DNA of 38,608 bases from Alphaproteobacteria bacterium (GTDB lineage Bacteria; Pseudomonadota; Alphaproteobacteria; UBA7985; JAUIBT01): NCBI GenBank assembly GCA_030428255.1, contig JAUIBT010000029.1:1-38608 (forward strand). Direction: 5' to 3'. Position 1 is the first letter of the stretch; every line of letters begins with the position of its first letter. This document shows positions 8,166 through 15,967 of this stretch, in pieces. The notes under the pieces were generated by a model. That model ran no database searches, was not told the DNA's origin, and was given only the letters and a program-made list of their open reading frames with translations. The translations under genes and the position numbers were made by a program.

Positions 8166-8586
8166 GAGGGGGCCTCCTTATGGCTAGCAGCCGTGCTGCG
8201 GGGTAGCGGGCGATGCTGACGGCATCGCCCTGGTTGCCGCCCAGCACCTCGATTTGGTTACCCAGGCGGCGAATAAAAAATGCTACATGGCCTTGCCAGG
8301 AAGAGCGCGAACCACGCCAGAACACGACGATATCGCCCTCTCTGGCATCGTCAGGTTCGACCTCTACGCCCCAGTCCAGGTAGGATCGCGCGGCCAGGGA
8401 TCGGGTCGATTGCAGCCCCACCAGCTCGATGCAGTGTCCGACGAAAGCGGCGCACCAGGCCACGTCGTCTGAACGCACCTCGGGGTGGCCAACGCTGGCG
8501 TACATCTCCAGGATCACGGGGTTATCGAGCGCAGCAGCGCCCTCTCGCTCGCCCAAGTAGGCCAGCGCCATTTCGTAAGGGGTCAT
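8095..8586 (-). CDS. Endolysin, CHAP/NlpC-type amidase (TIGR02594-like)
   Basis: The protein has 163 residues from the ATG at 8586, chosen for its AAGGA site and because family members begin with a helix like TPYEMALAYLGERE. The cysteine-histidine hydrolase core has Cys45 in DVAWCAAFVGHCIEL, His100 in WQGHVAFFI and a downstream Asn118 in VLGGNQGD, giving a full catalytic set. It has no signal peptide, so it needs the holin encoded just upstream. The end overlaps the nuclease gene by 71 bases. Confidence 0.85.
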   Translation of the reverse strand: MTPYEMALAYLGEREGAAALDNPVILEMYASVGHPEVRSDDVAWCAAFVGHCIELVGLQSTRSLAARSYLDWGVEVEPDDAREGDIVVFWRGSRSSWQGHVAFFIRRLGNQIEVLGGNQGDAVSIARYPAARLLAIRRPPHAPSSVPILGDPSEPYRLEGERK

Positions 8587-8670
8587 GACGATTTTCCTTG
8601 ATAGGGCCTGGACGGCGCACAGCCGCTCGCTGGCGGCCTTTTCTGGCGCATGGCTCAATGGGGGTAGAAC

Positions 8671-8982
8671 TTACTTCTTGCCCCGCCAGGCCTCGAAGAC
8701 GGCCTCTGTGCCGCGAGGGCCGAGGTAGGCCAGCGTTGCGACCACGCCGGTACTGACCGGCTGCTCCAGCATGAGATAGCTCGAAACCGCCTCGCCGATG
8801 ATGGCCATGCCAAAGGCGACCGGGATCTCCCAAATCAGCTCTTTGCCGAAAAAGCGTCGTCTGCCCATTTTCACTTCTCCTGAGTGCCACATGAGGCGAC
8901 CTATTCCGGCGCTAAGTAGGGTGGTTGCCATCCCGCCCCAGAGATTATTGATCGCCTCGATCAGACCGTTTCCGCTGTCCAT
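8671..8982 (-). CDS. LydA-type phage holin
   Basis: The product has 103 residues; ATG at 8982 has AGGAG seven bases upstream, so a longer upstream start is rejected. Hydrophobic helices occur around 18-28, 51-66 and 76-88, with motifs such as WEIPVAFGMAIIGEAVSSYL and GVVATLAYLGPRGTEAVFEA. These match the superfamily III holins of the LydA kind. It starts 10 bases after tail gene D and precedes the endolysin, the normal holin-endolysin order. It would set lysis timing by opening the inner membrane. Confidence 0.8.
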   Translation of the reverse strand: MDSGNGLIEAINNLWGGMATTLLSAGIGRLMWHSGEVKMGRRRFFGKELIWEIPVAFGMAIIGEAVSSYLMLEQPVSTGVVATLAYLGPRGTEAVFEAWRGKK

Positions 8983-8992
8983 CAATAAACTC

Positions 8993-10003
8993 CTAGCGTG
9001 CGTCCGTTCCGGCACCCTGCTGGGGGTGCTTCAATTCAAGAGAGGTGGTAAAGCCGCCGCTGCGGCTGTAGCTGTGGTTGACCGTCTCGATGCTGTAGGC
9101 CCCATCGACGCCCGGCCGGGTGCCCTGCACGATGCAGAGCCCGTCTGGTATGGCGCTGGTGTTGCCCTCGATGGTGACGCTGCCGCCGCCAGCATCGCGT
9201 TCACTGGTCGCAGCATCGCTCTTGGCGCGCCGCTTAGCTGCAGGTTCATCGGCCTCTAGATGGCGGGCCTCCCATTCAGCGTCCGCATCGAGCGGCGTGT
9301 CCTGACTGGCCTCTAGCGTGTCGGCCTTGGCCATGTCGTAATAGCGCGCCTTGGTCTTTTTGAACTGCGGGCGACCGAGCTGGGGTGAAATCGACCAAGA
9401 GTGCAAATTGGAGCCCCAGGCAGCGATGACGGTCGCCGGATAGGAGCCGTTGCGCTTGCTCAATGTGGCGCGCTTGCCGCTAACCCGAAAGTTGCCGCCA
9501 GTCTCGCGGGCAATCCGCTCGCCTGCGGCCACAAAGGACTCGTCGCGCATCTCGAAGTATTCGGGCCGGATCTTCGCCAGGTCGGCGTCAATATCGATCT
9601 CGGTAACACCGGCATGCTCGCCTGCGTCCTTCAAAATATCCTCGACCGGGGTATCGTCCCAATGGCGCTGCTGCTGCTCTTTGGGCTTGGCCGTGGTATC
9701 GAAGCCCTTGGCCGAGATATCCAGGATGCGCCCGGAGCCACGGCTCCCCGAGGATTTCACCTCATCGACTGTGCCGGTAAAGACCACCCGCATGCCTTCG
9801 CCTTTCCAGCCCAGGGCCACGACTACCGGCGCGCCCTTTTTGGGCAGTATGATCTGGCCGTTGGTGTCGTCGATCTTGAGATTGGCCGTATCGCTGTGGG
9901 TGCCCGCCTTATCCGAGACGGAGAGGCTGATCAGCACCGGCATCAGTGCGGTGGTGATATTGGTGCCCGCGACCGTGACCTGAAAAAGGGCTTGCTTGGA
10001 CAT
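8993..10003 (-). CDS. D: P2 gpD-like tail hub protein (late control D family)
   Basis: The protein has 336 residues. It shows the gpD/gp27-like hub layout: N-terminal barrel (ITTALMPVLISLSVSDKAG, LKIDDTNG), a second barrel with VFTGTVDEVKSSG, a central domain (PVEDILKDAGEHAG, DESFVAAGERIARETGGNF) and a C-terminal third with YSIETVNHSYSRSGGF. In P2 this trimer sits between baseplate spike and tail tube. It follows gpX, as in P2. The family name comes from a P2 mutation and does not mean a regulator. Confidence 0.9.
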   Translation of the reverse strand: MSKQALFQVTVAGTNITTALMPVLISLSVSDKAGTHSDTANLKIDDTNGQIILPKKGAPVVVALGWKGEGMRVVFTGTVDEVKSSGSRGSGRILDISAKGFDTTAKPKEQQQRHWDDTPVEDILKDAGEHAGVTEIDIDADLAKIRPEYFEMRDESFVAAGERIARETGGNFRVSGKRATLSKRNGSYPATVIAAWGSNLHSWSISPQLGRPQFKKTKARYYDMAKADTLEASQDTPLDADAEWEARHLEADEPAAKRRAKSDAATSERDAGGGSVTIEGNTSAIPDGLCIVQGTRPGVDGAYSIETVNHSYSRSGGFTTSLELKHPQQGAGTDAR

Positions 10004-10016
10004 GCGGGCGGGGTCC

Positions 10017-10244
10017 TTACCAAAGGCGAATAGGCTCCAAGACCGTCTCGTCTCGGGGGATGGGAATGGGCATCACAAATCGGGTGCCCACCGGCGGATA
10101 TTGGCCATGCTCAGCCAGGCCGGGGTTGAGGTCATAGATGGCCTCAACCAGGCCAGGCATGGGGCGTTTGAAACGCCGCCAGACGATGAGCGAGACCGTC
10201 AGATCGTCGCCCTCGATGGTGACGGTTTCAGTTACCGATTCCAT
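10017..10244 (-). CDS. X: P2 gpX-like tail protein (LysM-like)
   Basis: The protein has 75 residues. The sequence TIEGDDLTVSLIVWRRF, GLVEAIYDLNPGLAEHGQYP and GTRFVMPIP is the short LysM-like fold of gpX, which completes the tail between U and D. The start overlaps the end of the U gene by 13 bases, indicating translational coupling. Confidence 0.88.
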   Translation of the reverse strand: MESVTETVTIEGDDLTVSLIVWRRFKRPMPGLVEAIYDLNPGLAEHGQYPPVGTRFVMPIPIPRDETVLEPIRLW

Positions 10245-10663
10245 AAGAAGATATCCGCGAGGAGAGAGAAGTAATGCCCGGCCGACGGCTTGGAGGCCGC
10301 CTTGACCGAGATATCGACCTCGATGACCTTGCCGACGCCCTGGGCGCCCAGATAGGAGGAGCGCTCCGAGACATTGGTGACCACCACCCAGCCCATGAGC
10401 ACTCCGTCACCGCGCATCATGTATTGGGCTCTACCCGACGACCGCGCCTGGTAGAGCTTCTTAAGGTGGCCCATGCCGCCGAACTTCTCAGGAAAGAGCT
10501 TGGCCTGGATGGTCCAGGCTTCCGGCCCTTCGCCGACGAATTCCAGTGGGGGCCGGGTGCCCAGCACGGCCTTTTCGGCATAAGTGGCCTCATGGGTGTG
10601 GCCGTAGCCGTCGGTGTTGAAGGGAAGCACCTCAAACTCGACCGGTCCAATCGACATGAGCAT
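10232..10663 (-). CDS. U: P2 gpU-like tail protein
   Basis: The product has 143 residues, and the ATG directly abuts the tape-measure stop (TAAATG) with GAGG upstream. It has the gpU pattern GPVEFEVLPFNTDGYGHTHE, a hydrophobic middle (LEFVGEGPEAWTIQAKLFPE) and LYQARSSGRAQYMMRGDGV near the tail-tip binding face. gpU is needed for tail completion in P2. Its place between tape measure T and X matches P2 order. Confidence 0.9.
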   Translation of the reverse strand: MLMSIGPVEFEVLPFNTDGYGHTHEATYAEKAVLGTRPPLEFVGEGPEAWTIQAKLFPEKFGGMGHLKKLYQARSSGRAQYMMRGDGVLMGWVVVTNVSERSSYLGAQGVGKVIEVDISVKAASKPSAGHYFSLLADIFLWNR

Positions 10664-13174
10664 TTAGGCAAACCTCATTCCTGCATCGGCCTGGACGCCC
10701 CGAAAGGCCTCCCCGATCTGTTCGCGGATATGGCGCGCGACCTCGGCCCCGATCAGGGCCGGGTCGCCGTTGGCCCCGTTGACGGTCAAGTTGGAGTTGA
10801 CGGTCACCTCGACCGGTCGCGCCCCGCCAAAGGAGCCCGCCGGGTTGACGTAGCCGCTGCGATTGGCGGTGATGAGCTCCGGGCCTTTTTCGCCGACAAG
10901 GTAGCTCTGGCCACGCGAGATGGGACCGCCCTGGGCGCGGGCTGGCGTTGTTTCACCCTCCCCGCCGCTCGACGGTGCTGGGCCGACGAGCCCTCCCACC
11001 AGCGGGATGCTTGAGAAAGCATTGCGGGCCATGTTGCCCAGATTGGTGAGCTGCTGGCCCATCCAAGCCTTCAGCTCGGCAAAGACCTCTTTGATGCCCT
11101 CCCAGAGGGCCATGATCATATCGCGCCCGGCCTGCTTCCAGGCATCGAAATCAAACCACTCGCCGACATTGGAGAATGCCTCGGCAACCCAGGCTTTCAC
11201 CCCATCGATGGAGCTTGAAATCCCCTCTGCCAGGAAGGCCCCGAAGCGCGCGCCTGCTTGGCGGACATTCTCTCCTCCGGCTTCAATGGCCTCGCCTATG
11301 TCAGCCCCGAAGTCGAGGACCGATTGCGTGATCTCTTTCCAGCGCTGCTTGGTGGCGGCCTTCTCCTCGTCCGTCAGCTTGTTTTGGCTACCGAACCAGT
11401 TGCCGATGCTATCGACCGCCCCGCCGATGGCTTGCGACGCCGCATTCCAGGCATTAGCTATGTTTTCGCCCTGCTGGGCAAACCAATCTAACAGAGGCCG
11501 CATCCCTTCGAGCACGGGCGCGAGATCCTCGCCGATGGCCTCGGCCACCCCGGAAAAGGCTGAGGTGATCGTGTCCCAGTTTTTCCAGATTGCATAACCA
11601 GCAGCAGCGATAGCCCCTGCAATGGCAGCAAAGGTCGCCCACAACGGCGCCGATATCGTTGCCATGGCTGCTGCTGCCGCAGTAAGCCCGGCGCTCAAGG
11701 GGGCAATGCCAGGCACGGCCAGGGCGATGCCTTTGAGGGCGAACTTCATGCGGCTCAGCTTGCCGATCTGCTTTCCTTCCATGGCTGCAAGCGCCACCTG
11801 AAGGCCCACCATGTTAGTGGCGGCCTTTTTGATCCCGCCTGCCGATCTGCCGATTCCGTTAAAACCTAGGGACAACAGGGAGAGAGCACCGCCCTGCCCG
11901 ATCAGGCCGACAAAACGCAATCCGGCAAGGGCGGCCTTGAAGCCGACCAGACCGGCAACCGCAAGCGAAATATTGCTAATGAGCTCGGGGTGCGCCTGGG
12001 TGAACTCGGTAAGCGGGCCGATGGCCTTGGTCAGGCGTTCGGCCAGATCGGTCAGGCTCGGCAGCAGGGCCTCGCCGATGGCCATTGAAAGGCCGTCGGC
12101 GGCCGAACGCAGGGCGCGCATCTTACCGTTGAAGCCTTCCATCTTGACGTTGGCGACTTTCTGGGCCGCGCCGCCAGAATTCTCCATGTCGTGGGTGAGG
12201 TCTTTCAGGGCCTCCGAGCCCTGGCTGATCAGCGCCATCATGGCCGGGCCTGCGCGCTGGCCAAACAGCTCCATCATCAGGCCGGTATCTTCGGCATGCG
12301 GCTCGAGCTGTTTGATGATGTTAGCCATGGGCAGCAGGCGGCCGTTGGCGTCCGTAAATTGGAGGCCGGCCTTTTTCATGGCCTTCTGCATTTCTTTGGT
12401 GGGGCCAAGCATGCGGGTGATGGCACCGCGCAGACCGGTGCCCGCCATGGAGCCCTGAATGCCCGCATTACCCATCAGGGCCAGGGCAGCCGAGGCTTCC
12501 TCAAAGGAAAGGCCCGCCGATGAGGCCACCGGGCCAGCGTATTTCAGAGCGACGCCCAAATCCTGCAGGTTGGTGTTGGCGCTGGTAAAGGCCGTCACCA
12601 TCACGTCGTTGGCGTGGGCCAGCTCCTCGGTGGTCATGCTGTAGCCGGTCAGCACATTGGAGGCCACGTCGGCAGCGCTTGCCAGGTCCATGCTGGCCGC
12701 CGATGCGAGCTGCAAGGTGGCGGGCATAGCGCCCAGGATCTCGTTGCTGTCAAAGCCCGCCATCGCCAGGAATTGCTGCGCCTGAGCGGCCTGGTTTGAT
12801 GTGAATTCTGTGGTGCGACCCAGCAATTTTGCCTGGTCGCTCAGCTTTGCCATGTCGCCCGCCGATGCCCCAGAGAGGACCCCGACCATTTTCATGGACT
12901 CTTGAAAGTTACCCGCAGAGCGAACCGCACCGCCGAATGTGCGGTTGAGGGCATAGATGCCCGCCATGGCATCGAATAGACCCATGCGCGCGCTAGCCAG
13001 CGCCGCGCTATTGCGCGCCATGGCCGCATTGATCTTATCGCCGATGCGCAGCGGGGTGGCATTCACTTCGCGCATCTTGCGCGTGATGCCGCTTAGGGAC
13101 TGCGAGACCTGCTTAGCAGGGCCGGTCACCCGGTCCTGCAAGCGAACTTCGAGCTGCGAGGTCAGCTTGGTCAT
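10664..13174 (-). CDS. T: Tail tape measure protein (TP901 core)
   Basis: The product has 836 residues. The N-terminal region is coiled (TSQLEVRLQDRVTGPAKQVS). The conserved TP901 core lies around 90-330, with NFQESMKMVGVLSG, LGRTTEFTSNQAAQAQQFLA and GPVASSAGLSFEEASAALAL. Hydrophobic segments near 485-530 could be membrane-active during DNA ejection, and the rest is helical. The glycine-rich end includes SRGQSYLVGEKGPELI, common in tape measures. Length sets tail length; about 836 residues predicts a tail on the order of P2's. Confidence 0.93.
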   Translation of the reverse strand: MTKLTSQLEVRLQDRVTGPAKQVSQSLSGITRKMREVNATPLRIGDKINAAMARNSAALASARMGLFDAMAGIYALNRTFGGAVRSAGNFQESMKMVGVLSGASAGDMAKLSDQAKLLGRTTEFTSNQAAQAQQFLAMAGFDSNEILGAMPATLQLASAASMDLASAADVASNVLTGYSMTTEELAHANDVMVTAFTSANTNLQDLGVALKYAGPVASSAGLSFEEASAALALMGNAGIQGSMAGTGLRGAITRMLGPTKEMQKAMKKAGLQFTDANGRLLPMANIIKQLEPHAEDTGLMMELFGQRAGPAMMALISQGSEALKDLTHDMENSGGAAQKVANVKMEGFNGKMRALRSAADGLSMAIGEALLPSLTDLAERLTKAIGPLTEFTQAHPELISNISLAVAGLVGFKAALAGLRFVGLIGQGGALSLLSLGFNGIGRSAGGIKKAATNMVGLQVALAAMEGKQIGKLSRMKFALKGIALAVPGIAPLSAGLTAAAAAMATISAPLWATFAAIAGAIAAAGYAIWKNWDTITSAFSGVAEAIGEDLAPVLEGMRPLLDWFAQQGENIANAWNAASQAIGGAVDSIGNWFGSQNKLTDEEKAATKQRWKEITQSVLDFGADIGEAIEAGGENVRQAGARFGAFLAEGISSSIDGVKAWVAEAFSNVGEWFDFDAWKQAGRDMIMALWEGIKEVFAELKAWMGQQLTNLGNMARNAFSSIPLVGGLVGPAPSSGGEGETTPARAQGGPISRGQSYLVGEKGPELITANRSGYVNPAGSFGGARPVEVTVNSNLTVNGANGDPALIGAEVARHIREQIGEAFRGVQADAGMRFA

Positions 13175-13178
13175 GGGG

Positions 13179-13336
13179 CTAGTTTCCTTTTACTCCGGCG
13201 ACCCGTTTGGCCTCGTTATGCCAAGCAACAGCCTCGTCCCAGTCCATCTCCATCAGGTCGGTGATGGGGGTCGATAGCCAATGCGCAATGTCGGCTACGA
13301 CGCTGCGCCAGAGGCGCGGGCCGTAGCCTTGGGGAA
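13179..13336 (-). CDS. E' extension of the tail assembly chaperone, made by -1 frameshift
   Basis: This stretch has no good start of its own and lies in the -1 frame relative to gene E. Read from the slippery site it gives PQGYGPRLWRSVVADIAHWL, then EMDWDEAVAWHNEAKRV and a stop at 13179-13181, seven bases before the tape-measure ATG (stop to ATG gap 13175-13178). ADIAHW and MDWDEA match the P2 gpE' family. The fused E-E' protein is expected as a minor product that helps load the tape measure. Confidence 0.8.
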
Positions 13337-13591
13337 AAAATCGCCAACAACGGTAGAGATATTGTCGAAGTCGCCTGCATCCAGCTCGTCGATGGCCTCG
13401 GCGGGCAAGCCGGTCAGGGTCGCAACAATGGCAATGCCTTGCTCCATGTCGGACTTGGCACCATCAGCGGCGGCGCTCACCTCCCGCAGGTCCTTGACCT
13501 TCGGGCGGCGGACCGTCACCTTCGTGAGCTCTGAGCCTCCAACGATGATGGGCTCTTCCAAGGTCACGGTGACTGTTTTCTGTTTAGACAT
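13295..13591 (-). CDS. E: Tail assembly chaperone E
   Basis: The protein has 98 residues and belongs to the Mu gp41/P2 E-type tail assembly chaperones: TVTLEEPIIVGGSELTKVTV, RPKVKDLREVSAAAD and IVATLTGLPAEAIDELDA. It lies between tube FII and the tape measure. Near its end the message TTTTTTC sits in the phase required for -1 slippage (codons TTT TTC), linking it to E'. A chaperone of this kind coats the tape measure during tail assembly. Confidence 0.88.
   Translation of the reverse strand: MSKQKTVTVTLEEPIIVGGSELTKVTVRRPKVKDLREVSAAADGAKSDMEQGIAIVATLTGLPAEAIDELDAGDFDNISTVVGDFFPKATARASGAAS
13334..13340 (-). promoter_or_regulatory. Programmed -1 ribosomal frameshift site (T TTT TTC)
   Basis: The minus-strand heptamer TTTTTTC covers the third base of the Asp84 codon and codons Phe85-Phe86 of gene E, exactly the X XXY YYZ phase for tandem -1 slippage. 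The -1 frame then remains open for about 50 codons and encodes the conserved E' motif. P2 uses a similar T-run heptamer at the same place. A downstream structure was not worked out. Confidence 0.8.
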
Positions 13592-13602
13592 GCTCGCTCC
13601 CC

Positions 13603-14139
13603 CTAGTAGCCGTTAGGAACGCGCAGGATATTGCGCTCATCGGCGTTTTGAGACATGCCATCCACCCGCCAATCGGTCGTGAAGAAATCCCAGAAATATT
13701 TCTCCTGGAGATTGAAATAGAGCTCATAGTGCATGATCTCGGTGATCGAGTACTCAAAGCCTTGCAGCTCGCCGCGCTGGAATGCCTCCGGGCTAGCCTT
13801 GCCCAGGCGGCCCTCCAAGATGGCCTTGACCTCCAGCAGCTCGCCGGAGCGCTTGTCGCGGATCGAACCGTAGGCGGTGAACTTTTTGCGGGCCGTAGCA
13901 CCAAGGCCGAACTGGGTCAAAAGCTCCGGGTCCCAGCCAGCCAGTTTGAAGCCGGCCTCCAGTTTTTGGATGCCGACCGATAGCTCGATCTGAACACGCG
14001 AGCCGCCGGGATGGTGCTCTTGGGTGATCTCCTCCAGGCTCGGAAGCTGCATCTCGGTCAATGTGAGGTGCTTGGAGGCGGTAGGGTCGTGGTCGCCGCA
14101 AAATAGGTTTGCGGCTTCCATGATGAACATGGTGCTCAT
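13603..14139 (-). CDS. FII: Major tail tube protein FII
   Basis: The product has 178 residues, AAGGAG upstream of the ATG. It starts MSTMFIMEAANLFCGDHD and contains LTLTEMQLPSLEEITQEHHPGG-type sequence, then a beta-rich core (VQIELSVGIQKLEAGF, KKFTAYGSIRDKRSGE) and ends with a loop (DERNILRVPNGY). This is the P2 FII tail tube family. It follows sheath FI and builds the inner tube of the contractile tail. Confidence 0.92.
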   Translation of the reverse strand: MSTMFIMEAANLFCGDHDPTASKHLTLTEMQLPSLEEITQEHHPGGSRVQIELSVGIQKLEAGFKLAGWDPELLTQFGLGATARKKFTAYGSIRDKRSGELLEVKAILEGRLGKASPEAFQRGELQGFEYSITEIMHYELYFNLQEKYFWDFFTTDWRVDGMSQNADERNILRVPNGY

Positions 14140-14172
14140 GAGCGAAACTCCTTAGAAAAACGGGTGGCCGGA

Positions 14173-15648
14173 TTAGCCTTTGATGACGCCGACCTGAGCT
14201 AGCAGGTCGTCAAGCAGCGCGTCCAAGGCCGGGCGATAGCGTGAGGACTGGACGCCCAGGTAGCGCAGCACCGGTGCCTCCTCGGCCGCGAAATTGACCG
14301 TGAAGCGGCCCTGGCGCAGCTCCTCGGGGCTGTTCTGATCGCGGGTAAACTTGATCTCGTAGCCCAGCACGTCGCCGTCGGCTTTCAGGTTGCGCAGGCC
14401 CGTCTCCATGGTGTTGAGCACCGCCTGGATGGTCTGGCCGGTGATGTTGAAGCGGCCCAGATAGAACCGAAGCGTGCGCAACAGCATGAGGTGGATGTAA
14501 TCGCGCCCGCGCGTGACGTTATAAAAACGCCAAAGGTCGTCCTCGCCCGCATTATCGGTGCCGACAAAGACGAAGCCGCCCTGGGCGATGGCCGTCTCGA
14601 CCCCCAACTCGCCGCGCAGCAGCACGCCGATGTTGTTGGACAAGAGGCGTTGGCCCTCGGTCGCACCGTCGGTCAAAGAGAAGTTGATGGGGCGCGATGG
14701 GCCGAGGATGCCCTGCACGGGCTGGTTGGCCCATGAGTGGAAGGGGCGGCCTTGCTTCTCGTGGTCACGGCGCACGCCAACGCCAACGATGGCGGGCGAC
14801 ATGGGCTGGACCACGGTTAGGCCGCCGTCCAGGACCTTAACCGCTGGATCGACCGGAATGAGGCGAGAGTGGTTGAGGGTCTCGCGCCAGTTGATTGCGT
14901 CCTGCTCTGTGGTGCCAGGGCCATCGACCACCGCGTGGGCCAGAAGCTTGTCGCAGACCGCAGGCAAGGCCGCACAGACCGGGTTGGCCAGATCGGCCAC
15001 AACGGCCGTGCCTGCACCGCCTGTGCCGCCACCGCCGGTCAGCGTGATAGTCGGAGGCGTCTCATATCCCGAGCCGGGATCGGTGACGGTAAAGCCGGTG
15101 ATGGCATCGCCCGTGATGGTAGCGGTCGCGGTCGCGCCCGTGCCACCACCGCCGGTGATTGCAACCGTCGGCGCAGAGGTGTAGCCGCTGCCTGCATTGG
15201 CCACTGTGATTGAGGTGACGCCGCTATCGCGCTGGCTGGTATAGCCGGGTGCGCAAATCAAGCGCGGGATGACCGCCAAGGCGGGTCCAGCATCCAGGAA
15301 GGCGTTGACGCCGGTTGAAATGCCATCGCCCACGATGTTGGCAATGGTAGCATCTGCATCGACGCCCTCGGCCACGCGCACCACTACGATCTTAGCAGCG
15401 ACCTGGAACTCGCCGAGCTGGTTATTGATCAGAACCACGGCGTCCTTCAAGGTGCCGTCAGCGCCCAGAGCGGTCAGCATGGTGGCGTCGTCTGAATACA
15501 TGAACACAGGCGTGTTCAAAGGGAAGGTCGCGGCGTCAGCGGCATCGGCCGTGCCGATCAGGCCGACCACCGACATGTCGCTCCATACCGGAGGACGCGG
15601 CTCGCTATCGAGCCGGGTGATCGAAATGCCAAAGGTAGGGTCAGACAT
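14173..15648 (-). CDS. FI: Tail sheath protein FI with surface repeat insertion
   Basis: The product has 491 residues from the ATG at 15648 with GGAGAG upstream. The N-terminal part starts SDPTFGISITRLDSEPRPP, and the C-terminal half contains LSNNIGVLLRGELG and VRRDHEKQGRPFHSWANQPV, the P2 gpFI sheath pattern. Between LICAPGYTSQR and ANPVCAALPAV, where ordinary sheaths are continuous, about 75 residues are inserted (about 143-217), made of two GSGY...GGGGTG repeats. The insertion should project from the sheath surface. It is the contractile component of the tail and is followed by the tube gene. Confidence 0.92.
   Translation of the reverse strand: MSDPTFGISITRLDSEPRPPVWSDMSVVGLIGTADAADAATFPLNTPVFMYSDDATMLTALGADGTLKDAVVLINNQLGEFQVAAKIVVVRVAEGVDADATIANIVGDGISTGVNAFLDAGPALAVIPRLICAPGYTSQRDSGVTSITVANAGSGYTSAPTVAITGGGGTGATATATITGDAITGFTVTDPGSGYETPPTITLTGGGGTGGAGTAVVADLANPVCAALPAVCDKLLAHAVVDGPGTTEQDAINWRETLNHSRLIPVDPAVKVLDGGLTVVQPMSPAIVGVGVRRDHEKQGRPFHSWANQPVQGILGPSRPINFSLTDGATEGQRLLSNNIGVLLRGELGVETAIAQGGFVFVGTDNAGEDDLWRFYNVTRGRDYIHLMLLRTLRFYLGRFNITGQTIQAVLNTMETGLRNLKADGDVLGYEIKFTRDQNSPEELRQGRFTVNFAAEEAPVLRYLGVQSSRYRPALDALLDDLLAQVGVIKG
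14998..15222 (-). repeat. Two tandem ~35-residue glycine-rich repeats inserted in the sheath gene
   Basis: Copy one reads TVANAGSGYTSAPTVAITGG then GGTGATATATITG; copy two reads TVTDPGSGYETPPTITLTGG then GGTGGAGTAVV. Repeats of the type GSGYtsaPtv.itGGGGTGAtA are widespread in structural proteins of tailed phages and are thought to decorate the virion. The coding repeats are diverged, so this is not a fresh duplication. Confidence 0.75.
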
Positions 15649-15730
15649 GTGTCTCTCCTGCAAATAAAAAACCGCGCTGGACATGGGGTCCGCGCGGCCG
15701 GGTCATCGGGTTGGGTTTGGGTTGGCTGGC

Positions 15731-15955
15731 CTAGAAAGACAGCTCTGGGGTTGTGATATCCAGGTCCGACTTGGTGTCGGACCTGAGTTGGATTTCAAGA
15801 ACCTGCCCTGGGCCTGAAGAGGCCACTGGCTCGCCCTTAATCTTGATCGAGCGCAGGAAGCCGCCCTCGCCGTCATCGACGGTCTCGGTGACCTCTACGT
15901 CTCGCACCTGGGTGATTTCGACCTTCTGAGAGATCGGATTGATTTCTGAACGCAT
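15731..15955 (-). CDS. Small phage protein of unknown function
   Basis: A protein of 74 residues, rich in beta-type and charged residues (EITQVRDVEVTETVDDGEGG, SIKIKGEP, LEIQLRSDTKSDLD). It lies between the fibre gene and the sheath gene in the same direction with short gaps, so it is part of the tail operon. I do not recognise the family. A baseplate or fibre accessory role is possible. Confidence 0.7.
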   Translation of the reverse strand: MRSEINPISQKVEITQVRDVEVTETVDDGEGGFLRSIKIKGEPVASSGPGQVLEIQLRSDTKSDLDITTPELSF

Positions 15956-15967
15956 GGGCCTGTCCTA

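Noticed and set aside
11811-12458. Long plus-strand frames of 200 or more residues across the tape measure, kinase and other genes
   Set aside because: They lie opposite well-supported genes in GC-rich DNA, have Arg/Ser/Pro-rich shadow composition and lack ribosome-binding sites.
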